Shown one piece after another: positions 49,801-58,501 of a stretch of DNA of 64,000 bases (its first letter is position 1; every line of letters starts with the position of its first letter). The position numbers and the translations under genes were made by a program. Below the pieces are notes generated by a model that searched no databases, was not told the origin of the DNA, and saw only the letters and a list, made by a program, of their open reading frames with translations. The stretch is from the NCBI GenBank assembly GCA_963763885.1, contig CAVXQD010000007.1:1488001-1552000 (forward strand), read 5' to 3'. The stretch comes from JANNBN01 sp963763885. GTDB lineage: Bacteria; Actinomycetota; Acidimicrobiia; Acidimicrobiales; JANYDT01.

Positions 49801-50928
49801 TCAGGTCCACACGTCACTGCGGCCAAGGTTTACATGACCCTGCACGACAGCTCGGAGCCGACGGTCGAACTCTTCCGGACGGAACTGCGAGGCGTGCTCA
49901 ACCAGTTTGGGTGCCTCGAAGGTCTGACTGTTTGCGCGTTCGATTGCCTCACGGACGCCGGCCTCGGATTGCTGGGTGAATAGCACCCCCGTGACCCCGT
50001 CGATGACCGTGTCCAACGCGCCGCCCTGTCCGTAAGCAATGACTGGCACTCCAGCCGCCATCGCCTCAACCGGCACGATCCCGAAGTCTTCCTCACCCGG
50101 AAAGATCAGCGCCCTCGCACCGCGCAATAGTTCCAGGTATCGAGCGTCGGACACCCCTGATTCGAATCGCACGGTTGGCCCCGCGATCTTGCGCAGCCCG
50201 GCAACTCCTGGGCCATCACCCGCTACGACCAACGGCAGATTCATAGCGGTGCATACCTTCACCGCTAGATCAAAGCGCTTGTAGTCAACCACCCGCCCGA
50301 AGCACAGATAGTGCCCTATAGAGGCGGAGTCCTGTTTGTCCTGTGCCAGATGTTGGAACCGATCCACGTCCACGCAGGGATGGACAACGACGGAGGTTCT
50401 GCCATAGGCAGCTTCGATGCGCTCAGCGATCGACGCCGAGTTGGCGACGAACAACGAGACGAATTCGGCGGACTTCTTGTCAAAAGCCCGCAGTGCCGGG
50501 ATCAGCTGGCGGGCAACGTGTCCAGCCACGCCCGGAATGCGTTTGCGTTCCAGATCCGTACGCCATGCGAAACGCATCGGGCTGTGGCAGTACACAACGT
50601 GCGCTCCGTCAAACCGGCGACCAGCTCCCATTGCGGCAAAGTGCGCGCTCGTCACAAGCAGATCGGCGTCTCGCACCTTGGTAGCAGCCCAGGCGGCCAG
50701 GATCGCTGGCGCGTATTTCATGCGGTGCTCTCGCACCCCGGGCAACCGATTAGTGGGAAGCGCGTTGACTCGTCTCGGGCCAAGAAGCCCCGTCGAGACA
50801 GAAGGATCATCGATGGCAGTGAGCACACGGTCAACATCAAGAGCGTTGGCCATCCGCGCCGCGACCTTGTCCGAGCCTGCGGGCGTGATGAACCACTCGT
50901 GGGCCAACACCGTCTTCACATCCACCAT
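49801..50928 (-). CDS. Family 4 glycosyltransferase
   Basis: 375 aa. TVLAHEWFITPAGSDKVAAR resembles the start of WbdN/WcaI-like GT4 enzymes; YLCFGRVVDYKRFDLAVKV and FPGEEDFGIVPVEAMAAGVP (E-x7-E) define the C-terminal donor domain. Same strand as the initiating transferase, 57 nt upstream of it, so probably one operon. Confidence 0.88.
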   Translation of the reverse strand: MVDVKTVLAHEWFITPAGSDKVAARMANALDVDRVLTAIDDPSVSTGLLGPRRVNALPTNRLPGVREHRMKYAPAILAAWAATKVRDADLLVTSAHFAAMGAGRRFDGAHVVYCHSPMRFAWRTDLERKRIPGVAGHVARQLIPALRAFDKKSAEFVSLFVANSASIAERIEAAYGRTSVVVHPCVDVDRFQHLAQDKQDSASIGHYLCFGRVVDYKRFDLAVKVCTAMNLPLVVAGDGPGVAGLRKIAGPTVRFESGVSDARYLELLRGARALIFPGEEDFGIVPVEAMAAGVPVIAYGQGGALDTVIDGVTGVLFTQQSEAGVREAIERANSQTFEAPKLVEHASQFRPEEFDRRLRAVVQGHVNLGRSDVWT

Positions 50929-50945
50929 TTCGGCAAGGCGCGCAC

Positions 50946-50977
50946 AAAACTAAAACGGGGCGCCGAAGGCGCCCCGT
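50946..50977 (-). terminator. Rho-independent terminator after tRNA-Ser
   Basis: ACGGGGCGCC-TTC-GGCGCCCCGT on the minus strand is a perfect 10-bp stem with a 3-nt loop, followed by TTTTAGTTTT. It begins 9 nt past the tRNA 3' end. Confidence 0.85.
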
Positions 50978-50985
50978 CTCATGTG

Positions 50986-51071
<86 letters not shown>

Positions 51072-51162
51072 AAGTGGACCGCCAGATTAGGCCAGAGAAA
51101 GACCCCTGGTGGGCGAATCTCGTGGGGAAGCGAACCGGCCCCACACGCCGTAGCGTCGAGAC

Positions 51163-51435
51163 ATGGTGATTACGAAGAAACCAAGCCGGTACGAGCTCAC
51201 GATTAACGGCGAACTAGCTGCATTTGCCGACTACATCGTTGACGGCACTTCGGTTGAGCTTCCACACACCGTCACGCAACCGCAGTTCCGAGGCAAAGGC
51301 GTCGCTGCCGTGCTTGTGGCTCACATTTTGGACGAGCTGCGCTCGGTCGATACCAAGGTGGTGCCGTCGTGTTCGTATGTTGCGCACTTCATCGCGAAAC
51401 ACCCGGAGTACCTTCCACTTGTCTCAGTCGACTAG
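51163..51435 (+). CDS. Small GNAT-type N-acetyltransferase (YjdJ-like)
   Basis: 90 aa. The compact GNAT variant: AFADYIVDGTSVELPHT, then FRGKGVAAVLVAHILDELRS (the acetyl-CoA pyrophosphate loop) and VPSCSYVAHFIAKHPEY. The conserved Cys and the HPEY ending match the YjdJ/GNATC family. Overlaps the 3' end of the convergent DUF418 gene by 47 bp. Confidence 0.85.
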   Translation: MVITKKPSRYELTINGELAAFADYIVDGTSVELPHTVTQPQFRGKGVAAVLVAHILDELRSVDTKVVPSCSYVAHFIAKHPEYLPLVSVD

Positions 51436-52651
51436 CAACCGGCTGAGTCGCAGCTGGCTGAACCCGCACCGCCGATCCGGAGATTTGCCGCAACAGCCAT
51501 TCCAAGGGGCCGGTCCCAAAAGCCTTGTGCATTGCGGCCCCGGCCAGGATGGCTACAAACCAACTTCCGAACGCGATGCCCATGCTTCGCAGCAGCCCGA
51601 AGTCCTGACCGATCCACCCTTGGCTGATCAGGAACCAAGGAATCACACCGTGGGCCACGTAGATGGTGAAGGTGACCTTGCCGGCCCTGGCCAAAACTCG
51701 GACAGGCAGCGACGCCCCGAATCGTTCCGCAACCCACAAGACACCGACCAGGAAAAACACCGAACTTCCAACCGTGGACACAACATAAGCGGGCATACCA
51801 CCGCCAAACGGTGAGACTCTCCCAAACCCACCCGGACTTGTAGATGCTGCCCAATCCCACCGGTCTGCCAGCACGGTCTGCCCAACGAAGCGCATTGCAT
51901 AACCAACCACGACCAAACCGGCTCCGCCAAACATCAGGTTGAGCCGCGTCCTGCGAGACTGCAAGTCCAGCTTCGCAAGAGCCATTCCGACAAAAACAAA
52001 CGTCAGCCAGGGAAGCAACGGGTGTCCGCCCCACGAAATAACGTTCGAGAGAAACCCTCGAGCTGTGCCAAGCGACCTGGTTCGGTCGGCGGAGAACCCT
52101 CCCCACCACGAAAATCGCTCATCGGTCCCCACGGTCGCGAACACCATCGAGCGCTGTACTGCAGTCGCCGTTGCAATACCGAGCGCTGCGAGACCAAGCG
52201 TCTGCGGTCGCCAAGTGATGGTCCACGCTGCGACAATCAAAAACAGTCCAACAAAATGAAGGATCTCGCCCGGCCAGACAACGTCGAAGAAGATACCCGC
52301 AAGAACAAAAAGCAGGCCCCTTCGCCGCAGCCTCCAACGATCTTCACGAATAGCTGCGGCATCACCGCTGGCGACAGAACGAGCAGAGAGCAACACCACA
52401 CCAACCCCAACCAAGGTGGTGAGCGTGGCGGCAAACCGGGTGGAAAGCGGCCCCGTCCAAGGGTTCATCACGGAGCGCAAACCCGATGGCGCGTCGACCA
52501 GATCCCAACCGCCGCGCCTGATTTCTTCCACGTTCCAATGGACGATGTAGTTCATGGTGAACACACCGATGAGCACCACTGCGCGCACCACATCGAACGC
52601 CGCTATGCGGTGGCCGCTGCCGGTCGGCGCCGCGGGTTGTTCCAAGCTCAC
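51389..52651 (-). CDS. DUF418/YeiB-like polytopic membrane protein
   Basis: 420 aa. RIAAFDVVRAVVLIGVFTMN is the typical opening of the heparan-alpha-glucosaminide-acetyltransferase/YeiB group. About ten hydrophobic segments follow, ending in the DUF418 block (VLARAGKVTFTIYVAHGVIP). Start overlaps the sigma-factor gene stop (ATGA), so it may be co-transcribed with it. May be a membrane acyltransferase; substrate unknown. Confidence 0.8.
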   Translation of the reverse strand: MSLEQPAAPTGSGHRIAAFDVVRAVVLIGVFTMNYIVHWNVEEIRRGGWDLVDAPSGLRSVMNPWTGPLSTRFAATLTTLVGVGVVLLSARSVASGDAAAIREDRWRLRRRGLLFVLAGIFFDVVWPGEILHFVGLFLIVAAWTITWRPQTLGLAALGIATATAVQRSMVFATVGTDERFSWWGGFSADRTRSLGTARGFLSNVISWGGHPLLPWLTFVFVGMALAKLDLQSRRTRLNLMFGGAGLVVVGYAMRFVGQTVLADRWDWAASTSPGGFGRVSPFGGGMPAYVVSTVGSSVFFLVGVLWVAERFGASLPVRVLARAGKVTFTIYVAHGVIPWFLISQGWIGQDFGLLRSMGIAFGSWFVAILAGAAMHKAFGTGPLEWLLRQISGSAVRVQPAATQPVASRLRQVEGTPGVSR

Positions 52652-53988
52652 CCGTCAGACGGTAGTGGCGCTTCTGGAGCGCCCAGACGCTCTTCACGTC
52701 GACCGATGAGCAGCGTTCGGTCCGATTCGTTCATGTCGCAGCTGAGAGCCCTGGCGAGCGACGCCAGGCCCTCTTCTTTTCGACCCAACCGATGCTCCAG
52801 TTCTGCACGGGTCACCCAGTACAGGTGCCACTGTGAAACGTTTGCGGGGTCGATCCCGTCCAAGATCATCAGGCCTGCGTCGGGCCCACTGGCTTCCATA
52901 ACCGCAACGGACCAATTCACCCGCACGACGGCTGTGGGTTGGAGTTCGAAGAGCACTGCGTACAGCTCGGCGATTTCTGCCCAGTCCGTCTCGGCGAAGC
53001 TCCGAGCAAGCCCGTGCAAGCACGAAATGGCTGCCTGTACCTGGAACGGCCCGGGCCGTCGAGCGCTCAAGACGCTGCGCAGGAGCGAGTCAGCGAGGTT
53101 GATGGCCGCATGGTCCCAGAGTGAACGATTTTGGTCAGCCAGCAAGACGGCGCCCCCATTCGGGTTGACCCGAGCTGATGCCCGTGCGTGCGTGGCCAGA
53201 GTCAACGCCCGGAGCCCGACACACTCCGGTTCGTCTGGCATCAGTCGGGCCAACTCACCCGCGATACGTTGCCCCTCAACGGCGAGATCGACCCGGCTGT
53301 CCAAAGAACCGGTGGCGGCATGGTGACCGGCGGTGAAGATCGAATAGACCGTCTCCAGGGCTGTCTGCAACCGCTCAGGAAGCTCATGGTCCGGAGGAAG
53401 ACGGAACGGGATGCGCGCGTCGACGATTTTGCGTTTCGCCCGCACCACACGTTGCGCAACGGTCGCCTCGGAAATCAGAAGCGCGCTTGCTATCTCCTGT
53501 GTGGAAAGACCGCCGACCGTTTTCAGCGCCAGCGCAACACGCGCCTCACGCGACAGGGCCGGGTGGCACACCGTGAAGATCAGCCGCAGTTGATCGTCGC
53601 GGAGAACGGATTCAGTCAGCAGTTCGTGCAGGTCTTCAACAGACGGAGTTGGCGTTGTGCGAATCCACGCCGACTGTCGTTCCCTGTCAGGTCGACCAGA
53701 TTCTCTCCGGATTCGGTCTAGCGCCTTGTTGCGTGCGGTGGTGGTGAGCCACGCTGCTGGCTTCTGCGGAATCCCCTGCCTTGGCCAGACGATAAGCGCG
53801 CGTTCTATTGCGTCTTGCAGCGCTTCTTCTGCCAGATGAATGTCGCCCGTAAGGCGGGTGAGCGTTGCGATGACCTTTCGCCCTTCTGAACGCAGCAGTT
53901 CCGCCAAGTTGGCGCCTGCTGCGTCCAGATGTGACGCAGACGGGTCCGACGACGACGCAGACGATCCCGGTGGGTCAGCTGCGGTCAC
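52648..53988 (-). CDS. ECF42-type RNA polymerase sigma factor with C-terminal TPR-like extension
   Basis: 446 aa. Region 2 (GDIHLAEEALQDAIERALIV, ARNKALDRIRRES) and region 4 (LRLIFTVCHPALSREARVAL, LSTQEIASALLISEATVAQR) are followed by about 230 residues of helical repeats ending RAELEHRLGRKEEGLASLAR. This long extension and the adjacent DGPF gene are the hallmarks of ECF group 42. No anti-sigma factor is present; control may run through the extension. Confidence 0.9.
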   Translation of the reverse strand: MTAADPPGSSASSSDPSASHLDAAGANLAELLRSEGRKVIATLTRLTGDIHLAEEALQDAIERALIVWPRQGIPQKPAAWLTTTARNKALDRIRRESGRPDRERQSAWIRTTPTPSVEDLHELLTESVLRDDQLRLIFTVCHPALSREARVALALKTVGGLSTQEIASALLISEATVAQRVVRAKRKIVDARIPFRLPPDHELPERLQTALETVYSIFTAGHHAATGSLDSRVDLAVEGQRIAGELARLMPDEPECVGLRALTLATHARASARVNPNGGAVLLADQNRSLWDHAAINLADSLLRSVLSARRPGPFQVQAAISCLHGLARSFAETDWAEIAELYAVLFELQPTAVVRVNWSVAVMEASGPDAGLMILDGIDPANVSQWHLYWVTRAELEHRLGRKEEGLASLARALSCDMNESDRTLLIGRREERLGAPEAPLPSDG

Positions 53989-54353
53989 TGCTCGCCGAAG
54001 TCGATCACCGGCCGGACTTCAACCTTGCCGCCAGTCCACGCTGCGGGGATCTGAGCGGCCCACTTCAACGCCTCGTCCAGATCGGCAACGTCAAGAAGGT
54101 AGAAGCCGGTCAGTACTTCTTTGGTTTCAGCAAACGGGCCGTCGGCGGTCAGCGGCTCGCCACCTTTGCCCCCTGGCACCGTGATAGTGGTTGCCGTTGG
54201 TACTGGCATCAATGCCTCGCCACCAACGAGCACGCCTGCAGCACCGGCAGCGCTACCGAAGGCCATGTATTCGCCCATGATGGCTTGGAACTCTGGGGAT
54301 TCCGGATTGGCCAGGGCTGGCAGTTCGTAGATGAGCGTTGTGTATCGAGGCAT
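53985..54353 (-). CDS. YCII-related DGPF-domain protein
   Basis: 122 aa. TADGPFAETKEVLTGFYLLD contains the DGPF motif and E-x2-E, with the dimeric alpha/beta-barrel fold of YCII-like proteins. ATGA overlap with the ECF42 gene downstream. DGPF proteins are the constant companions of ECF42 factors and are thought to act in the same stress or signal response. Confidence 0.9.
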   Translation of the reverse strand: MPRYTTLIYELPALANPESPEFQAIMGEYMAFGSAAGAAGVLVGGEALMPVPTATTITVPGGKGGEPLTADGPFAETKEVLTGFYLLDVADLDEALKWAAQIPAAWTGGKVEVRPVIDFGEQ

Positions 54354-54370
54354 GGAGGCCCCTTTCGAAA

Positions 54371-54394
54371 AGTGTCACCGGAGATGGTGACACT
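54371..54394. promoter_or_regulatory. Perfect 9-bp inverted repeat upstream of the DGPF-ECF42 operon
   Basis: AGTGTCACC-GGAGAT-GGTGACACT begins 18 bp upstream of the DGPF start codon. Spacing suits an operator over the promoter or leader; TGTCACC also loosely resembles the TGTC-type -35 of ECF42 promoters. Confidence 0.5.
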
Positions 54395-54476
54395 GAAACG
54401 ACGAATCGAAGACCCGCGGATCGACACAGTCCGGTTGGAAATCTCACGCGAGATCTGATCGAGCAAGAAGTTGAAC

Positions 54477-54611
54477 TCAAATGGAGCGCCGGTCGCGTTC
54501 GACGGCGTGCCAGTCGCCTGGTTCACGAGAGTCCACGCCGAAGCGCAATGAGGCTATTTCCAGGGCCACGACGAACACCGTGAGGATGACAAGGGTGAGG
54601 AGCAGTTCCAT
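54477..54611 (-). CDS. Small membrane protein (44 aa)
   Basis: MELLLTLVILTVFVVALEIA then SLRFGVDSREPGDWHAVERD: one N-terminal transmembrane helix and a charged tail ending DRRSI. Codons and the aliphatic helix look genuine. It is divergent from the LysR gene with an 83-bp gap that contains a palindrome, so the regulator may control it. No annotated family known to me. Confidence 0.55.
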   Translation of the reverse strand: MELLLTLVILTVFVVALEIASLRFGVDSREPGDWHAVERDRRSI

Positions 54612-54627
54612 GATGATCTCGTTTCGT

Positions 54628-54646
54628 GATGAACTTCCCCTTCATC
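54628..54646. promoter_or_regulatory. Candidate LysR-box between divergent genes
   Basis: GATGAA-7 nt-TTCATC is an inverted repeat with the spacing of a LysR-type T-N11-A site, placed between lysR-like 54695 and the small membrane gene 54611. Confidence 0.4.
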
Positions 54647-54694
54647 ATTCACATAGCCAATTGATCCGTCCAACGAATAAGATCAATAACAATC

Positions 54695-55705
54695 ATGCAA
54701 GATTCAACTGAACCTTGGGGTCTGGACACACGCCACCTCGTTGCGCTCGCTGCCATCGCACGAACCCGTTCCGTCAGCAAGGCAGCCGAGGAACTGGGAT
54801 ACGGGCAGAGTGCCGTTTCCCAACAACTCGCTGCGTTGGAACGAATCGTCGGACACCGGCTGGTCGACCGAGGCACCGGTCCACGGCCAGTCACGCTCAC
54901 TGCAGCGGGAGAAATGCTTCTGACGCACACCAACGGGGTCCTCGACCGGCTTGCTGCCGCCCGTCGAGACCTTGACCGTTTGGACACGGGTCAGGACGGA
55001 AGCGTTGCGGTGGGCACGTTTCAGTCAGCAGGGGCACGGTTGCTCCCTGGTGTACTGGCCGCGTTTCGCGCAAGTTGGCCAGGGATTCGGGTCTCCATCC
55101 GCAACGAAACCCAGGACGGCGAACTTCCAGAACTCATTCGATCGGGAGCACTCGACGCTGCGTTCTTGTCCGGCGCATCTCTTGGACCAGAGTTCGAACA
55201 GGTCCACCTGATGACCGATCGTTTCGTGGCGCTGGTACCGCCAGGCCATCGCCTCGCAAACCGCACCAGCGTCTCGCTGAGCGACTTCGCCGGTGAAGAC
55301 ATGGTGGAAGGCGCACTGGGCGAGGTTTGCTCGACCAGAGGCGAAGCTGCGCTTCGTGCCGCCGGGGTGGAAACCACGGCGGTGTTTCGTACCGAAGACA
55401 ATCCAACGCGCCAGCGTCTCGTGGATGCCGGACTGGGCTGCGCAGTGCTCCCAGGGCTCACGGTGGAGCCGGGCTTGCCCAACGGCGCTGTCATCATCCC
55501 AATCGTGGAAGATCTGTCCCGTGCAATCACGCTGACCTGGGCAGCCGACCGAACAAGGTCAGCGGCACTTCAACGGTTCATCGAAACCACGAAACAAGTG
55601 GTGGCCACAATCAGCGCTGCATCGGATGCATCGGACGTATCGCAGGAACCGGCTGCGTTGAGGGAACCGGCAGAATCTGCCGGTTCCCGCAAGGCCAAAC
55701 GCTAG
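54695..55705 (+). CDS. LysR-family transcriptional regulator
   Basis: 336 aa. HTH residues about 13-60 (LVALAAIARTRSVSKAAEEL, GQSAVSQQLAALERIVGHRL), then a periplasmic-binding-like effector domain from about 100 (SVAVGTFQSAGARLLPGVLA, LVDAGLGCAVLPGLTVEPGL). The tail beyond residue 305 is Ala/Glu/Ser-rich and probably flexible. Stop overlaps the convergent sucD stop by 4 nt. Confidence 0.9.
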   Translation: MQDSTEPWGLDTRHLVALAAIARTRSVSKAAEELGYGQSAVSQQLAALERIVGHRLVDRGTGPRPVTLTAAGEMLLTHTNGVLDRLAAARRDLDRLDTGQDGSVAVGTFQSAGARLLPGVLAAFRASWPGIRVSIRNETQDGELPELIRSGALDAAFLSGASLGPEFEQVHLMTDRFVALVPPGHRLANRTSVSLSDFAGEDMVEGALGEVCSTRGEAALRAAGVETTAVFRTEDNPTRQRLVDAGLGCAVLPGLTVEPGLPNGAVIIPIVEDLSRAITLTWAADRTRSAALQRFIETTKQVVATISAASDASDVSQEPAALREPAESAGSRKAKR

Positions 55706-56598
55706 AGACCTTTGACGATCTCAGCCATGAGTTCGCCAGCTTCGGTTGGGTTGAGACCCACCTTGACGCCAGCAGCCGCCAGTGCATCCATCTTGCCCTG
55801 GGCTGTGCCCTTGCCGCCTGAGACGATGGCGCCAGCGTGGCCCATCTTCTTGCCAGCGGGTGCAGTAACGCCTGCGATGTAGGCAGACATTGGCTTGGTG
55901 ACATGGGCCTTGATGAACTCAGCAGCTTCTTCTTCGCCCGTGCCGCCGATCTCGCCGATCATGATGATCGCCTTGGTCTCGGGGTCGTTCTGGAACTCTG
56001 CCAACACGTCGATGAACGCCGTGCCTGGAACCGGGTCGCCGCCGATGCCGACGCATGTGGACACGCCGATACCTTGCTGCTTCAGTTCGTAGAGCGCCTG
56101 ATAGGTGAGGGTGCCTGAACGGCTGACAATGCCGACAGCCGGTTTGCCTTCCTGCGGTGGCAGCGCGATTTCACCAGCGGTGATGCCGATGTTGCAGCGC
56201 CCAGGGCTGATGATGCCTGGGCAGTTTGGGCCGAGGAGACGCGTCTTGGGGTAGTCACGCTTCAAGAGGTTGTAGGTCTTGGCCTCGTCTTGTGCAGGGA
56301 TGCCTTCGGTAATGCAGACGATGAACCGGATACCGGCCGCAGCTGCTTCAAGGATGGCGGCCGATGCGGCCTTTGGAGGAACCGCTATGAACGACGCGTC
56401 GGCGCCGGTGGCGGCAACCGCTTCGGCCACCGTGTTGAAGACGGGGATGCCCTCGACGTCGGTGCCGCCCTTACCGGGGGTGACCCCGCCCACTACCTGG
56501 GTGCCGTAGGCCTTGTTGCGCAGCCCGTGGTACTTGCCCTGGCCGCCGGTAAGGCCCTGGACGATGACCTTGGTGTTCTCGTTGACGAAAATTGCCAT
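55702..56598 (-). CDS. sucD: Succinyl-CoA synthetase alpha subunit
   Basis: 298 aa. CoA-binding Rossmann domain opens AIFVNENTKVIVQGLTGGQG. LLGPNCPGIISP is the CoA ligase motif, and the phosphohistidine is in GHAGAIVSGGKGTAQGK near residue 254. Works with SucC in the TCA cycle for substrate-level phosphorylation. Confidence 0.96.
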   Translation of the reverse strand: MAIFVNENTKVIVQGLTGGQGKYHGLRNKAYGTQVVGGVTPGKGGTDVEGIPVFNTVAEAVAATGADASFIAVPPKAASAAILEAAAAGIRFIVCITEGIPAQDEAKTYNLLKRDYPKTRLLGPNCPGIISPGRCNIGITAGEIALPPQEGKPAVGIVSRSGTLTYQALYELKQQGIGVSTCVGIGGDPVPGTAFIDVLAEFQNDPETKAIIMIGEIGGTGEEEAAEFIKAHVTKPMSAYIAGVTAPAGKKMGHAGAIVSGGKGTAQGKMDALAAAGVKVGLNPTEAGELMAEIVKGL

Positions 56599-56638
56599 TT
56601 GTCTGTGTACTTTCTAAATTCCGCTGAACGTGGCCGGG

Positions 56639-57781
56639 TTACTTGGACAGCGCAACGGCAGCGCGCGCGGCTTCGAGCATGGTGGGCTTGGAGATGAGCT
56701 TGTCGGCCGGGATGCCGGCGTTGGCAAGGATGGCGCGGCCTTCTTCGGCGTTGGTGCCGTCGAGACGAATGACGATTGGTGCCTTCAGGTCGACGCGACC
56801 CATGGCCTCGACGATGCCCTTGGCAACTTCTTCGCCGCGGGTGATGCCACCGAAGATGTTGATGAAGATCGACTTCACCGCAGGGTCGGTGTTGATGACC
56901 TCAAGTGCGCCTGCCATGACGTCGGCGTTTGCACCGCCACCAATGTCTAGGAAGTTGGCAGCTGAGCCGCCCACCTGGTTGACCACGTCGAGCGTGCTCA
57001 TGGCAAGACCTGCGCCATTGGCGATGATGCCCACAGTGCCTTCCAGGCCGATGTACTGCAGGCCTTTGGAGTGGGCAAGCGTTTCGCGTGCGTCACGGCG
57101 GACCGTTGCTTCGTACTCTGCCCAGTCGTGGCGATACATGGCGTTCTCGTCGAGGCCAACCTTGGCATCGAGACAGAGGACCTGCCCGGTTGGTGTGAGC
57201 ACCAGTGGGTTGATCTCTGCAAGGTCGCAATCACCTTCGGTGAAGCACTTGTAGAGCTTCACCAAGATCTCGGCGGCCTGGTCGACGGCGATTGGGTTGA
57301 GCTTTGCGTCGACACATGCCTGGCGAGCGGTCTCCAACGAGATGCCGTCAACCGGGTCGATGTGCAGCTTGATGAGCGCATCGGGGTTCTCGACCGCGAC
57401 CTGTTCGATCTCCACTCCACCTTCCGCAGAGAGCATCAGCAGATGCTTCTTCGCGCTGCGGTCAAGCGTGTACGAGGCGTAGTACTCCTCGGCGATGTCA
57501 GCGGCATTGCCGATGAACAGGCGCTTCACCACGTGGCCTTTGATGTCCATGCCCAGGATGTTTCCTGCGTGCAGGCGGACCTCGTCGGCGTTCTCGGCCA
57601 GCTTGACGCCGCCGGCTTTGCCGCGCCCGCCAACCTGAACTTGAGCCTTGATGACGACCGGGTAGCCAGCCGCGTCCGCGACCGTGACTGCCGTGTCGAC
57701 ATCGTCTGCGATGCCGCCTGATGGCACGGGAAGCCCGAACCGGGCGAACTCCGCACGTCCCTGATACTCGAAAAGATCCAC
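56639..57781 (-). CDS. sucC: Succinyl-CoA synthetase beta subunit
   Basis: 380 aa from GTG 57781, chosen because VDLFEYQGRAEFARFGLPV matches the canonical MDLFEYQ start; the frame extends further upstream without homology. ATP-grasp domain with VVIKAQVQVGGRGKAGGVKL, CDLAEINPLVL, and a C-terminal ligase domain (NIFGGITRGEEVAKGI). 40 nt upstream of sucD. Confidence 0.96.
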   Translation of the reverse strand: MDLFEYQGRAEFARFGLPVPSGGIADDVDTAVTVADAAGYPVVIKAQVQVGGRGKAGGVKLAENADEVRLHAGNILGMDIKGHVVKRLFIGNAADIAEEYYASYTLDRSAKKHLLMLSAEGGVEIEQVAVENPDALIKLHIDPVDGISLETARQACVDAKLNPIAVDQAAEILVKLYKCFTEGDCDLAEINPLVLTPTGQVLCLDAKVGLDENAMYRHDWAEYEATVRRDARETLAHSKGLQYIGLEGTVGIIANGAGLAMSTLDVVNQVGGSAANFLDIGGGANADVMAGALEVINTDPAVKSIFINIFGGITRGEEVAKGIVEAMGRVDLKAPIVIRLDGTNAEEGRAILANAGIPADKLISKPTMLEAARAAVALSK

Positions 57782-57853
57782 TCTGTTCCTTTGTTCGACA
57801 CCACGAGCGCGCCACATTCGGGCACGCAGGCGACCTTGGCGCATACTACTGGT

Positions 57854-58501
57854 GTGTCTTCAGAGAACTCCCAGCCCGGCGCCGAGCAGCCTTCCGAAGC
57901 GTCGAACGGGCGCGGCCGAGCGGTGAACAGAGGCATCGACGTTGGACCCGAGGTGGAGCAACCCATGAGAACCGGCGCAAGTCAGCCGAAGCGCCCACGC
58001 CCAGCCCCCACGGGGCCGGATGGTCAGCCCCTGGGGCTCCGTGAGGGTTCGCATGGTCGCGGGCTCATCATCGGCCTTGCCCTGGTACTTGGGCTTGCAT
58101 GTTGGATCCTCTGGAATGCCGCACGGGCCGCAACGGAGACACCCAGCAAGGTGAACCTGGGCACCAACATCATCGAGGTCTCCCGCAATCCAGCTGAACT
58201 TGCCAAGCGAATTGAGCGAGACGGACCCCGCTTGTACCCAGGTTTGGCCGGAACTGAAGCGGATTTCTGGCTCAACACCGTCAACGGGCAGTGGTTTGCC
58301 TTCGCCGCGCGTCGAGCTGGAACCGGCCGCGAATGCAACACCGCGTGGCGCCCAGAACAGGGTCAGTTCGAAGACGGCTGTCTCCCGGGCAAGCTCTACG
58401 GGCCGACTGGAGAAGGCTTAGCGCAGTACGAAGCCTTCACGGAGGGTGAAACAAACACCGGAAGCGTGTACGTCCGCCTCCAGGCACCACCTAAACCGTA
58501 G
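57854..58501 (+). CDS. Membrane-anchored hypothetical protein
   Basis: 215 aa from GTG 57854 (an in-frame TTG at 57791 would add 21 residues). Pro/Arg-rich disordered cytoplasmic N-terminus (about 1-68), one transmembrane segment GLIIGLALVLGLACWILWNA (about 71-90), then an extracytoplasmic domain with Cys in GRECNTAW and GCLPGKLYG that could form a disulphide. Divergent from sucC. Typical of small actinobacterial envelope proteins; function unknown. Confidence 0.65.
   Translation: MSSENSQPGAEQPSEASNGRGRAVNRGIDVGPEVEQPMRTGASQPKRPRPAPTGPDGQPLGLREGSHGRGLIIGLALVLGLACWILWNAARAATETPSKVNLGTNIIEVSRNPAELAKRIERDGPRLYPGLAGTEADFWLNTVNGQWFAFAARRAGTGRECNTAWRPEQGQFEDGCLPGKLYGPTGEGLAQYEAFTEGETNTGSVYVRLQAPPKP

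Noticed and set aside
52022..53326. A 434-codon plus-strand frame.
   Set aside because: Antisense to DUF418 and the ECF42 sigma factor, both with intact motifs.
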